Notes under the pieces: generated by a model | Database searches by the model: none | Seen by the model: only the letters and a program-made list of their open reading frames with translations | Told to the model about the DNA's origin: nothing | Shown: positions 5,886 through 13,795 of the stretch, piece by piece | How positions within the stretch are numbered: position 1 is the stretch's first letter | Layout: the number at the start of each line of letters is the position of its first letter | Source of the DNA: JAWLEV01 sp046538105 | GTDB lineage: Bacteria; Chloroflexota; Anaerolineae; UBA1429 | Length of the DNA: 64,000 nucleotides | NCBI GenBank assembly: GCA_046538105.1 | Contig: JBKHJO010000002.1 | Location: 1-64,000 of the forward strand | Direction of reading: 5' to 3' | Translations under genes and position numbers: made by a program

Positions 5886-8591
5886 CTACGTCTGGCGCGA
5901 CCGCGCCGCCCGCACCCTGTGCCGCAAAAAGGCCTCCACGTCCCCCCGTTCCTCCAGCAGGGCGGTCACCTCGGCATCGTCCAGGAATACCACGGTCGCG
6001 TCGCCCCGGGTGCCGGAAGGGTCGTTCCCCTCGGATGCACCGCCGCCCATCACAAAGACGAGTTCCGCCCCGTGGTGTGCGGCCCGCTCCAGCAGGGCGT
6101 CCTGATCCATTCCCTGCCCCTCCCGGCAGGTGACCAGAATCGGCGCCGCCGGGGAACCCCAATGGGTGCCCTCGCCCCCCACCGTCAAGAGGATCTCTCC
6201 TCCCTGACCCTGCACGTGGGGATAGACGGAAAAGGCGGGCACCAGGGAAAAAAGGGCCCCCGCAAAGGCCTCCCATTCCCGGTTTGGCGCCAGGGTCCCC
6301 TCTGTGCCCAAGGCCTTGGCGTGCAGGGCCTGTAGATGGGTATAGGTCAACTCCAGATCGTCCCTGGTCTGCTGCTCCGCAAAGAGATCGGCCAGTTCCA
6401 TGCCCTCATCCCGCCCCTGGTAATATTCCCGCAGGGCGCGCCCATAGAGGCGGTTGCGCACGCGGCAGGGCTGCCCCGGACGAACGGCGCCGATCATCTC
6501 CAGGGAGGCGAGCACCAGGTCGTTGCGGCTAAAGGCCAACTCGCGCCCCTCGATGAGGATCTCTCGCAGGCGCTCCCGCTCCAGGGGGTGGTTCTCGAGT
6601 TCGCGAATGACGTGGCGGATGTTATCGTCCTCCAGCAGCAGCCTGTCGGCGGCCCTCTGCACCAGGTCCGGCGTCACCCTGTCGGGGGCGTCCTGTTCCA
6701 TCAGGGCGCAGGCGCGCATGGTGAGGTAGGGATGCCCGCCGGCCAGGTCGTAGAGCAATTCTGGGACTCTCTCCTCCACGGAGACGCCCATGCGGTCGAA
6801 ATGCCGCACGATCTCCCTCACCTGCCGCAAACTGAAATCGGAGAGGTAGACCTTCTCACAGATATTCAGGGGAGAGTTGCTGCCAAAGGTGAGGGCATAG
6901 AGATCGATGGCGCCGCTAAAGATGAAAAGATACTTGGACAGTTCCTCGCCCGCCCCCCGCCCCTGGGTGAACACGGTGCGCAGGGTGTTAAAGAAACTGT
7001 CGGACACCTCGGGCGTGAGGGCACCCACCTCGTCCACCAACAGGACGATCCGCGACACGGGCACCGCGTCCGCCAGGTCGTATAAAAAGGCCAGGAAATC
7101 GACCGAGCCCTCGATATGGGCCGTCTCTGGCAGGGAGCGGTCGTCCTCCAGCAGATGACAGAGTTCGCTGAGCAGGCGAAAGGCGATGAAGCGGAAGCAG
7201 GCGCGGGTATCCTGGGCACGGAGCACAGATAGGTCGATAAAGATACAGGCATGGGTATCGCGCAGGCGCTCCATGAGGTGAAAGAGGAGCGTGGTCTTGC
7301 CGATCTGTCGGGGGCCCAAAAAGGCCACGTACTGGGTCACAGAGGGCTGGCGGGCGATACGCAGGGCGCGTTTCAACTCGGGCCGTTCCACAACCAGGTC
7401 GCCGTCCATGGAGGCCACCAGCGGGCCCCGGGTCTTGAAGAGGGAGGCGGCGTGTTCCTCTCCCACATCTGCATCAGGGCCGGCGGGGGCCGGCTGGGGA
7501 GGCGTGCGGGAATCCTGTGGTTTCTGTTCGTCATCGCTCATGGTTCGGGTTCTCCATAACTGTCCGCTCACGGAACGCAAAAAGAGCACGGGGGAGCCCC
7601 AATGGCCGGGGTCGGAGGTGGTGGCGCTGGCTCCCAGGCGCCCCTCTGCCACGCACTCGTCGATGGGCCGCTCCAGGGCCAGGGAACGGTAAAAGGCACG
7701 GCTGAAACGCACGGCGGCCTCGTCCTCCACGGGCCACTGCATGGCCACCACGGCCGGTATCTCGGCCCGCACCAGGGCCGGAGCGAGCCCCGCCCATCCC
7801 CCCGTGGCCGTGTAGCAGGCATTGAGGACGACGAGGCGCGTGCCATAGCGGCGAAAGGTCCGCGCCGCCCCAGTGGCATCGAGGGGATCCACGCGCCGCT
7901 CGCCATCCTCCAGGATGATATAGCCCCGTTCCTCCTGGGGATCGAACTCGCCATGCCCGATAAAGTGGATGACGTCCGGCCGCTCGGTCAGGAGGGCGCT
8001 GTGCATCCTGTCATAGGTGGCATGCTCGCACACGGAAAAATCCACAAAGCCAAGATCCACGAGTTCGCCCACGGCCTCTTGCAGGACACCCAGTTCGGAG
8101 CGCCAATCCAGTTGCAGTTGATCGTGGGGCGAGGCCACCACGGCCAGGATCTTGAGCGAGGAAGAGTACGGCAGCGCCGAGGAGGTGGCCAGCAGGCGCA
8201 GATAGCGCACGAGGGACACCCGCTGATCAAAGACGAGGAACTCGCCGCGACGGGGATCGTACATCAGTTCCCAGGGCAATCGGGAGAGTTCCCACGAGTT
8301 GATGTGCAGGCGCAGGCGAAGCCCGCGGCGCCGTTCGCGGGCCAGTTGATAACTTTCGTACCACAGGGTGAGGCTGTCCTGTGAAAAGGCGCCCTCTAAC
8401 AATTTGCGACCGAGATCCCGGGCGTGGGGGAGCGTGCAATAGGTTGTGCCATCATAGGAGATCAGTTCACGCGGCAGAAAAAATGTGTAGCGTTCTCCCT
8501 GGCCGGCGGGCGAGTCCAGCACCTCGGCGACTCCGGAACGGGAATCGGGGTCCCATTCTCCCAGGCGCAGGTCAAAGCTCAAATAGCGCAT
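5886..8591 (-). CDS. CHAT protease - AAA-type ATPase - nuclease-like fusion protein
   Basis: 901-aa protein. Residues 90-345 form a CHAT (caspase-like) peptidase: FIGHGEF with catalytic His213 and VVLNACYT with catalytic Cys259. A Pro-rich linker (352-376) leads to an AAA-like ATPase with Walker A GPRQIGKTTL (426-435) and Walker B IVLLVDE (515-521), then a winged-helix-like stretch (about 640-730). The tail (about 770-900) has GGEILLTV and ILVTCREG, which resemble the E and K strands of a PD-(D/E)xK nuclease, but the Lys is Arg. The start is the ATG after GAGAGGG; an in-frame GTG 33 bp upstream is an alternative. Proteins of this layout occur in conflict and cell-death systems: the ATPase would sense a trigger and release the protease. 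The trigger and target are unknown. Confidence 0.8.
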   Translation of the reverse strand: MRYLSFDLRLGEWDPDSRSGVAEVLDSPAGQGERYTFFLPRELISYDGTTYCTLPHARDLGRKLLEGAFSQDSLTLWYESYQLARERRRGLRLRLHINSWELSRLPWELMYDPRRGEFLVFDQRVSLVRYLRLLATSSALPYSSSLKILAVVASPHDQLQLDWRSELGVLQEAVGELVDLGFVDFSVCEHATYDRMHSALLTERPDVIHFIGHGEFDPQEERGYIILEDGERRVDPLDATGAARTFRRYGTRLVVLNACYTATGGWAGLAPALVRAEIPAVVAMQWPVEDEAAVRFSRAFYRSLALERPIDECVAEGRLGASATTSDPGHWGSPVLFLRSVSGQLWRTRTMSDDEQKPQDSRTPPQPAPAGPDADVGEEHAASLFKTRGPLVASMDGDLVVERPELKRALRIARQPSVTQYVAFLGPRQIGKTTLLFHLMERLRDTHACIFIDLSVLRAQDTRACFRFIAFRLLSELCHLLEDDRSLPETAHIEGSVDFLAFLYDLADAVPVSRIVLLVDEVGALTPEVSDSFFNTLRTVFTQGRGAGEELSKYLFIFSGAIDLYALTFGSNSPLNICEKVYLSDFSLRQVREIVRHFDRMGVSVEERVPELLYDLAGGHPYLTMRACALMEQDAPDRVTPDLVQRAADRLLLEDDNIRHVIRELENHPLERERLREILIEGRELAFSRNDLVLASLEMIGAVRPGQPCRVRNRLYGRALREYYQGRDEGMELADLFAEQQTRDDLELTYTHLQALHAKALGTEGTLAPNREWEAFAGALFSLVPAFSVYPHVQGQGGEILLTVGGEGTHWGSPAAPILVTCREGQGMDQDALLERAAHHGAELVFVMGGGASEGNDPSGTRGDATVVFLDDAEVTALLEERGDVEAFLRHRVRAARSRQT

Positions 8592-8643
8592 ATGCCCTCT
8601 CTTCGATTCCGATGCTGTGCCCACGGGCGGGCACGGTTAGGCT

Positions 8644-8673
8644 ATTATAGGTTCAGCCCTGGCCCCTCGTCAA
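8644..8673 (-). promoter_or_regulatory. Promoter of the CHAT-ATPase gene
   Basis: On the minus strand: TTGACG, an 18-bp spacer and a perfect TATAAT, giving a leader of about 45 nt to the chosen ATG. This near-consensus site argues for regular expression of the gene. Confidence 0.6.
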
Positions 8674-8696
8674 GCCGCCGGGGATGCGGACGCGAT

Positions 8697-8725
8697 TTGG
8701 GCATACGAACCAAAGATGCTATAAT
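8697..8725 (+). promoter_or_regulatory. Promoter of the SAM riboswitch transcript
   Basis: TTGGGC, a 17-bp spacer and a perfect TATAAT, about 20 bp before the riboswitch aptamer. Confidence 0.55.
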
Positions 8726-8743
8726 AGGCGAAATCGAAAAAAG

Positions 8744-8896
8744 TTCTATCCAGAGAGGTGGAGGGATCGGCCCTGTGAAACCTCGGCAACCTGAGCCAAG
8801 GGGTAGTCGCTGCTTTAGAACCATCAGCGCTCCTACTTATGTCGTTGGTGCCAATTCCGACAGAGTCGACGCACAAGGACTCTGAAAGATGGGATC
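8744..8896 (+). ncRNA. SAM-I riboswitch (S-box aptamer)
   Basis: The aptamer carries the S-box signatures AGAGAGGTGGAGGGA, GGCCCTGTGAAACC, CGGCAACC and GGTGCCAATTCC. The P1 stem can form between CTATC near the 5' end and GATGG near 8888-8892. It should bind S-adenosylmethionine and, when occupied, favour the terminators that follow. Its position ahead of a Cys/Met-metabolism enzyme fits feedback control of methionine synthesis. Confidence 0.93.
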
Positions 8897-8913
8897 TCGG
8901 ATGGTATAGGTGT

Positions 8914-8950
8914 AGGCCCTTTGCGCTGGAATCGGCAAAGGGCCTTTTTT
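8914..8950 (+). terminator. First intrinsic terminator of the SAM riboswitch
   Basis: AGGCCCTTTGC (8914-8924) pairs with GCAAAGGGCCT (8935-8945), followed by six T. It is the expected expression platform of the aptamer 20 nt upstream. Confidence 0.9.
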
Positions 8951-8967
8951 GTATGGCAAGAGTATGG

Positions 8968-8998
8968 CCCCCAGTTCTGGAAGAACTGGAGGTTTTTT
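8968..8998 (+). terminator. Second intrinsic terminator before the metB-like gene
   Basis: CCAGTTCT (8971-8978) pairs with AGAACTGG (8982-8989); the stem can be extended by two C-G pairs past one mismatch, and six T follow. It sits between the riboswitch terminator and the ribosome binding site AAGGGGGAAGC. Confidence 0.75.
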
Positions 8999-9016
8999 AT
9001 ATCGTAAGGGGGAAGC

Positions 9017-10264
9017 ATGACAGACTGTGACGAGACGACACATTTTGATACGGAAACCGTCCATGGTGGCGAGGACAAGGACAAGTCCTACCATTCGCTG
9101 ACCATGCCCATCGTTCAAACATCCACCTACTGCTTTGAGGACTCGGCGGCGCTCGTCGCGCATATGCGGCGCAAAGAACGGGGCCAGCAGACCGAGAGGG
9201 GCGAGTATGGTCGCTACGGAAACCCCACGCAAAGGGCTGTGGAGCGCAAGGTGGCCGCCCTGGACGGCGGTGAAAGCGGACTCGCCTTTTCCAGCGGCAT
9301 GGCGGCCATCACCTGTACGCTGCTCACCTTCCTGTCGTCGGGGGATCACTATATACTGACCGACGACTGCTACCGCAAGACGCGGCGCTTCTCCCAAAAG
9401 TTCATGGCCAGGATGGACGTCCAGTGCAGCCTGGTACCTCTGGGCGACGATGAGGCGCTGGAAGCCGCGATCCAGCCGAACACGCGCCTCATCGTCTCGG
9501 AGACGCCCACGAACCCCTATCTGCGGATCGCCGACCTGCCTCGCCTGGCCGAGATCGCCGAGGCCCACGATCTGCTGACCATCGTCGATACCACATTCGG
9601 CACGCCCTATAACATCCAGCCCCTGGCCTGCGGGATCGACATCGCCATACACAGCGCGACCAAATATCTGGGGGGCCACAACGACCTGCTGGCCGGCGTG
9701 CTGGTAGGAGACGGGGAGCGCGTCAAACGCATCAAGGAGACCAACGATATGATGGGGGCCGTCCCCAGCCCGCACACCATGTACCTTCTTCTGCGCGGAT
9801 TAAAGACCCTGGGATTGCGCATGGCGCGCCACAACGAGAACGGCCAGCGCGTCGCCGAGTTCCTGGAGGCACACCCGGCCGTGCAGCGGGTGTGGTATCC
9901 GGGCCTCCCCTCCCACCCCGATCACGAGATGGCAAAGCGCCTGATGAAGGGATACGGGGGCGTGGTGAGTTTTCTATTGGAGACGGACGCCAAGGGCACC
10001 GGCCGCTTCATCGACGCCCTCCAGATACCCTATATGGGGCCCAGCCTCGGCGGCGTGGAGAGCATCGTGGAGCAGCCCGCCCTCATGTCCCATTTCAGCC
10101 TGAGCAAAGAGGCGCGGGCAGAGATCGGCATCCCGGACGGATTGGTGCGCTATGCGCTGGGCGTCGAGGATACAAAAGACCTCATCGCCGATCTGGCTCA
10201 GGCACTGGAAAAGGCCATCGCCAAACCCGCGCCTCAGGCCATCGCCACGGGCGAGGAACAATAG
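9017..10264 (+). CDS. metB: Cystathionine gamma-synthase-like PLP enzyme
   Basis: 415-aa member of the Cys/Met-metabolism PLP enzyme family, a cytoplasmic tetramer. The PLP-lysine lies in SATKYLGGHND; upstream are YGRYGNPT, SSGMAAI and the cofactor Asp in IVDTTFG. Family members make cystathionine from an activated homoserine and cysteine, or use sulfide directly, or cleave methionine. Control by a SAM-I riboswitch supports a biosynthetic role in methionine formation, so cystathionine gamma-synthase or O-acylhomoserine sulfhydrylase is favoured; the sequence alone does not settle the choice. AAGGGGGAAGC precedes the ATG. The C-terminal 15 residues are an Ala/Pro-rich extension. It is transcribed alone. 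Confidence 0.82.
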   Translation: MTDCDETTHFDTETVHGGEDKDKSYHSLTMPIVQTSTYCFEDSAALVAHMRRKERGQQTERGEYGRYGNPTQRAVERKVAALDGGESGLAFSSGMAAITCTLLTFLSSGDHYILTDDCYRKTRRFSQKFMARMDVQCSLVPLGDDEALEAAIQPNTRLIVSETPTNPYLRIADLPRLAEIAEAHDLLTIVDTTFGTPYNIQPLACGIDIAIHSATKYLGGHNDLLAGVLVGDGERVKRIKETNDMMGAVPSPHTMYLLLRGLKTLGLRMARHNENGQRVAEFLEAHPAVQRVWYPGLPSHPDHEMAKRLMKGYGGVVSFLLETDAKGTGRFIDALQIPYMGPSLGGVESIVEQPALMSHFSLSKEARAEIGIPDGLVRYALGVEDTKDLIADLAQALEKAIAKPAPQAIATGEEQ

Positions 10265-10303
10265 CCCTCGCGGAACCTTTATCTGGATGAGATATGTCCC
10301 CTC

Positions 10304-10438
10304 TCAGTTCTCGTCCAGCCCATGAACGGGAATTTCCTCCTCAAGCCCCAGCAATTCTTCCTGTGCCTGAGGGCCGGGGCGTTCTGCGTCCGGGTCAATC
10401 GGCGGCCGCTCTTTTTTATTGCGAACGCTTTTTTCCAT
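10304..10438 (-). CDS. Possible 44-aa acidic small protein, perhaps frameshifted
   Basis: A 44-codon frame starting MEKSVRNKKERPPIDP and ending in an acidic stretch, with GAGG 7 nt before the ATG. Codon choice in this frame looks native. A second frame opens upstream at a GTG (10485) behind a strong AGGAAGGA site and reads MKDHYYQRTDWPEAAAWKK, then runs into a run of six A where it could slip into the first frame to give about 60 residues. The whole may thus be one small gene with a frameshift (real, programmed or an assembly error), or only the shorter protein. No family is recognised. Confidence 0.35.
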   Translation of the reverse strand: MEKSVRNKKERPPIDPDAERPGPQAQEELLGLEEEIPVHGLDEN

Positions 10439-10522
10439 GCCGCCGCCTCTGGCCAATCGGTGCGCTGATAGTAATGATCCTTCACGTCACTGTCCTTCCT
10501 CCTTCCTGTTGGTAATCGCAGA

Positions 10523-10559
10523 CAAAAAGTTGCCAGGACAAGTGACAACCACCTTTTTG
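10523..10559. terminator. Possible bidirectional terminator
   Basis: CAAAAAG and CTTTTTG flank an imperfect hairpin GTTGCCA/TGACAAC. A- and T-runs on opposite sides would suit termination in either direction, but it stands upstream of, not after, the nearest genes. Confidence 0.3.
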
Positions 10560-10635
10560 TAATGTGCTCCGCTCCCGCGGACAAGAAAAAACGAGCCGAC
10601 CGTGCTTTTTTTCGTGACGGAGAGGGATCAAACCT

Positions 10636-10664
10636 TTGACATACGCCGGCTTCGCATGTATAGT
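10636..10664 (+). promoter_or_regulatory. Promoter of the rodZ-like gene
   Basis: TTGACA, a 17-bp spacer and TATAGT, 39 bp before the GTG start. Confidence 0.7.
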
Positions 10665-10702
10665 AAGCCGTTGTAGTCTATGATGGGAGGGGTGGAGAAT
10701 AG

Positions 10703-11587
10703 GTGGGAGAGCTCGGCGACCGTCTACGGGAGGCACGGGAGGAAAAGGGTCTTTCCTACAAAGATGTAGAGGAAAGGACCCGCATACAGGACGTTGTTAT
10801 TCGCTCCCTGGAAGAAGAGCGCTTCGATGATCTGCCCGAAGGGACCTATACCAAGGGGCTTTTGCGCAACTATGCCACCTTTTTGGGGCTGGATGCGGAA
10901 AAGACACTCGCCGCATACCGCAACATACATGGAGAGGCCTCCGCCAACGTTCCCCGGGTGTTGAACGAACCACTGTTGGGGCGCACACATCCCAGATTAT
11001 GGGGAGGCATCTTTTTGGCGATCATGATCCTTCTCATCTGTGCCTTTGCCGCATGGTACGCCTACAATCGCTTCTACCTGCAAAGGGATCCCTGGCCCAC
11101 GTCCAGATCCCAGGCCACGGAACCGGCCATCGTCTCCACCCTCGACGTCGATAGCACATGGACACCGGATCAGGATCAGCCTTCCCCCTCCCCCACGATG
11201 GAAGAGGAGGTCGTGGCCCCCACAGAAGTGGATACCGCCACGCAAGAACCCTCTCCCACGGCACCGACACCGACGCTGGCAACACCGACACCGGCCTATA
11301 CCCCCAGGCCGACCCAGGCTCCGGCGTCGACAGAGGGCATCGTCGTCCAGGCGGACTTGACGGCGGCGACCTATGTGGAGGTGAGAAGCGACGGAGAGGA
11401 GGTCTTTATGGGGGTTCTGGAAGAGGGGGAGGAGCGTTCCTGGACGGCCGGCGAGCGCATCGCCCTGCGCGTCGGCAATGCGGAGGGCATCTCTTTGACG
11501 GTGAACGGCGTACAGGTGGGGGCGCTGGGAGCATCGGGCGAGGTGCTGGACGTGGAATACACGCTGGACAACCTTCCCGAACCCTGA
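10703..11587 (+). CDS. rodZ: RodZ-like HTH-membrane protein
   Basis: 294-aa protein. Residues 1-70 form a Cro/C1-type helix-turn-helix domain (LGDRLREAREEKGLSYKDVEE, minus its last residues in some readings, then YTKGLLRNYATFLGLD), as in the cytoplasmic part of RodZ/YmfM, which ties MreB to the membrane. One membrane helix follows (about 99-121), then a linker of about 85 residues rich in Pro, Thr and Ser, and a C-terminal beta-rich DUF4115-type domain outside the cell. The start is a GTG with GGAG at 5 nt. It lies upstream of rimO, as rodZ-like genes often do. A role in cell shape is likely from the family; MreB itself is not in the window. Confidence 0.78.
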   Translation: MGELGDRLREAREEKGLSYKDVEERTRIQDVVIRSLEEERFDDLPEGTYTKGLLRNYATFLGLDAEKTLAAYRNIHGEASANVPRVLNEPLLGRTHPRLWGGIFLAIMILLICAFAAWYAYNRFYLQRDPWPTSRSQATEPAIVSTLDVDSTWTPDQDQPSPSPTMEEEVVAPTEVDTATQEPSPTAPTPTLATPTPAYTPRPTQAPASTEGIVVQADLTAATYVEVRSDGEEVFMGVLEEGEERSWTAGERIALRVGNAEGISLTVNGVQVGALGASGEVLDVEYTLDNLPEP

Positions 11588-11667
11588 TGCGAATGTCTCA
11601 CAATCAAAAGATGAACCATGAGGCTGGCGCCCTGGCACGTCGGCTTTTTTTGTTATAAGGAAAGGCT

Positions 11668-12975
11668 ATGAAGTTTCACATCATCACGCTGGGCTGCCCC
11701 AAGAACGTCGTCGACTCGGAGATGATGGCCCAACTCCTGCGTCAAGAGGGTCATACACTGGTGGAGGAACGGGAAGAGGCCGAACTGCTCATCCTGAACA
11801 CCTGTGCCTTTATCGAGGCCGCCCGTCAGGAGGCCTATGGGATGCTGGAGGAACTGGCGGCCAACAAAAAGTCCTCCCAAAAGTTGATCGCCGCGGGCTG
11901 TCTGCCGCAGCGTTATGAGGGGGACGTCCTGCGTCGCATCCCCGGCGTGGATGCCATCATCGGCACCCGGTCGTGGCCCGAGATCACCTCGCTGGTCAGA
12001 GATCTGCGCCACAAACACGGGGATATAGATTACGTCGAACAAAAGGGCAATCTGGTGGCCTCGACACGGCGTCACGCCGTCACGGGTGGCACCGCCTACC
12101 TCAAGATCGCCGACGGGTGCGATGCCCCCTGCGCCTTTTGCGCCATCCCCCTCATCAAGGGGCCCCAACGCAGCAAACCGAAATCCGACATCCTGCGCGA
12201 GGCCCAGGAACTGGTGGCCGAGGGGGTCCGTGAGATCATCCTCATCGCCCAGGACACGACCGCCTATGGGCGAGATCGCACCGACGGCAGCACGCTGCCA
12301 TCCCTCCTGCGGTCCATCAGCAAAGAGGTTCCCCAACTGGACTGGCTGCGCATCCTGTACGCCTATCCCCAGCACGTTACGGAGGAATTGGCGCACACCA
12401 TGGCCGAACTGGATCTCGTGTGTCACTATCTCGACATCCCCCTGCAGCACGGGCATCCTGATGTCCTGCGCCGCATGCATCGCTCCCCCGACATGGACGG
12501 CGTCTACGACCTGGTGACCTCTCTGCGCGAGGCCATGCCCGACATCGCCCTGCGTTCCACCTTTATCGTGGGGTATCCTGGCGAGACGGAGGAGGAATTC
12601 GAGACGCTCTTGCAGGTGATGCGCGACCTGGCCTTCGATCATGTGGGGATCTTTGCCTACTGCCCAGAGGAGGGTACCCCCGCCGCGGAACTGCCCGACC
12701 GCATCCCGCGGCAGGTGATAGCCGAGCGCTACGAGCGAGCCATGCTCCTGCAGCAAGAGATATCGCTGGGCCGCAACCAGGAGCAAGTGGGACGCCGCCT
12801 GCCCATCCTGATAGACGGCGCGGGGGACGGCATCAGCGTGGGGAGAAGTTATCGCCACGCGCCCGAGATCGACGGGATAGTGCTGTTATCCGGAGAATTT
12901 CCCATGGGCGACTTTTTAGAGGCAGAGATAGTACAGGCCAGGGAGTACGACCTGATCGGGGAACCCCTCATATAG
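11668..12975 (+). CDS. rimO: Ribosomal protein S12 methylthiotransferase RimO
   Basis: 435-aa radical-SAM methylthiotransferase. The N-terminal domain opens ITLGCPKNVVDSEMM with its first cluster Cys, and further cluster cysteines occur in LNTCAF and AAGCLPQR. The radical SAM motif is GCDAPCAFCAIP (C-x3-C-x2-C). A TRAM-like C-terminal domain follows, short and ending in the LIGEPLI type of tail. It adds a methylthio group to an Asp of ribosomal protein S12; GCP-K-N-VVDSE and the CAIP form favour RimO over MiaB. AAGGAAAGG precedes the ATG. It follows the rodZ-like gene by about 80 bp and may be cotranscribed with it. Confidence 0.92.
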   Translation: MKFHIITLGCPKNVVDSEMMAQLLRQEGHTLVEEREEAELLILNTCAFIEAARQEAYGMLEELAANKKSSQKLIAAGCLPQRYEGDVLRRIPGVDAIIGTRSWPEITSLVRDLRHKHGDIDYVEQKGNLVASTRRHAVTGGTAYLKIADGCDAPCAFCAIPLIKGPQRSKPKSDILREAQELVAEGVREIILIAQDTTAYGRDRTDGSTLPSLLRSISKEVPQLDWLRILYAYPQHVTEELAHTMAELDLVCHYLDIPLQHGHPDVLRRMHRSPDMDGVYDLVTSLREAMPDIALRSTFIVGYPGETEEEFETLLQVMRDLAFDHVGIFAYCPEEGTPAAELPDRIPRQVIAERYERAMLLQQEISLGRNQEQVGRRLPILIDGAGDGISVGRSYRHAPEIDGIVLLSGEFPMGDFLEAEIVQAREYDLIGEPLI

Positions 12976-13001
12976 TCCGGGCTGGATAGGCGACGCCCGG
13001 C

Positions 13002-13625
13002 TCACCACAGATTCTCCCGCAAAAGGGTCCCTCGGTAGAGTTTTTCCAAAAGGGGGTCGAGGGCGTTGAGCCGTTTACGCGCCCGAAAGTACAGCCACAG
13101 GCCGTGGGCAAAATAGTCGTGGGCGCTGGACACGCCCAGTTCCGCGTGCCCATATCCCAGAGCCTGGATCTTGGCGAACCTCTCTCCCACGCGCTGCAGG
13201 CGTTTCGTGACGCCTCCTCGATCGGAGAGCCAGGGCTCACCGGCCACCCCCCGACTGCCCCAGATATGATCGAGGAGATGAAAGAGGGCCACCATGGCCT
13301 CCCGCTGTTCCTCTGCACCGAGATCGCGCAGGGAGAGATAACACACACTCTCCAAGTGCCCATCGCGCCAGGGTTGGGGCCCCGGTCGATAGGCCGAGGG
13401 GCGATGGGTGACGACCACGTGGCCACAGGGGGCATCCTGCCACAGGCGCAACAATCCCGTGGGAAAAGGACGCAAAAGGTCCAGAACGACGTCGGTGGCC
13501 GCCAGGGCGTATTCAAAACGTTCCTGCGCCGAGGGTGGCGAAAGTTCAAAGGTCCGGGGCGTCACGTGCATCCTGTCCCGCCAGAGGGCCTGCAGGATCG
13601 TCTCTTTGTCATTATCGGAAGCCAT
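13002..13625 (-). CDS. Unrecognised 207-aa cytoplasmic protein
   Basis: No family is recognised. The protein has no signal peptide or membrane helix, is rich in Arg, Leu and Trp, and contains several His (GHVVVTHRPSAY, LFHLLDHIWG, AHDYFAHGLWLYF) that might form a metal site. It is composed like a real protein throughout and its codon use matches neighbours. It is convergent with rimO, the ends being 26 bp apart, and divergent from the radical SAM gene, with which it could share a control region. Function unknown. Confidence 0.6.
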   Translation of the reverse strand: MASDNDKETILQALWRDRMHVTPRTFELSPPSAQERFEYALAATDVVLDLLRPFPTGLLRLWQDAPCGHVVVTHRPSAYRPGPQPWRDGHLESVCYLSLRDLGAEEQREAMVALFHLLDHIWGSRGVAGEPWLSDRGGVTKRLQRVGERFAKIQALGYGHAELGVSSAHDYFAHGLWLYFRARKRLNALDPLLEKLYRGTLLRENLW

Positions 13626-13705
13626 GTAGCATCATCCCACCTGTACGATAAAGACAGATATCCCCGCCGCTTACATCGCGGCCGATGCGCGCTTTTTCAA
13701 GGATA

Positions 13706-13735
13706 TTGTCTCACGGCGAACGGTTCGTATACAAT
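13706..13735 (+). promoter_or_regulatory. Promoter of the radical SAM gene
   Basis: TTGTCT, an 18-bp spacer and TACAAT, about 60 bp before the chosen ATG. Confidence 0.5.
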
Positions 13736-13795
13736 TATAAGAGGATGAGAAGGGGCAAGCAATCTGCAATCGAATGGTGGAGGAGGGACGAGAAA

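Noticed and set aside
10279..10303. Longer reading of the small minus-strand gene to a stop at 10279
   Set aside because: The second half of that frame is Arg-rich with rare-looking codons, while the neighbouring frame is protein-like; kept only as a frameshift note.
11969..12520. Alternative frames inside rimO
   Set aside because: Arg/Pro-rich translations without motifs; rimO motifs are continuous through the same bases.
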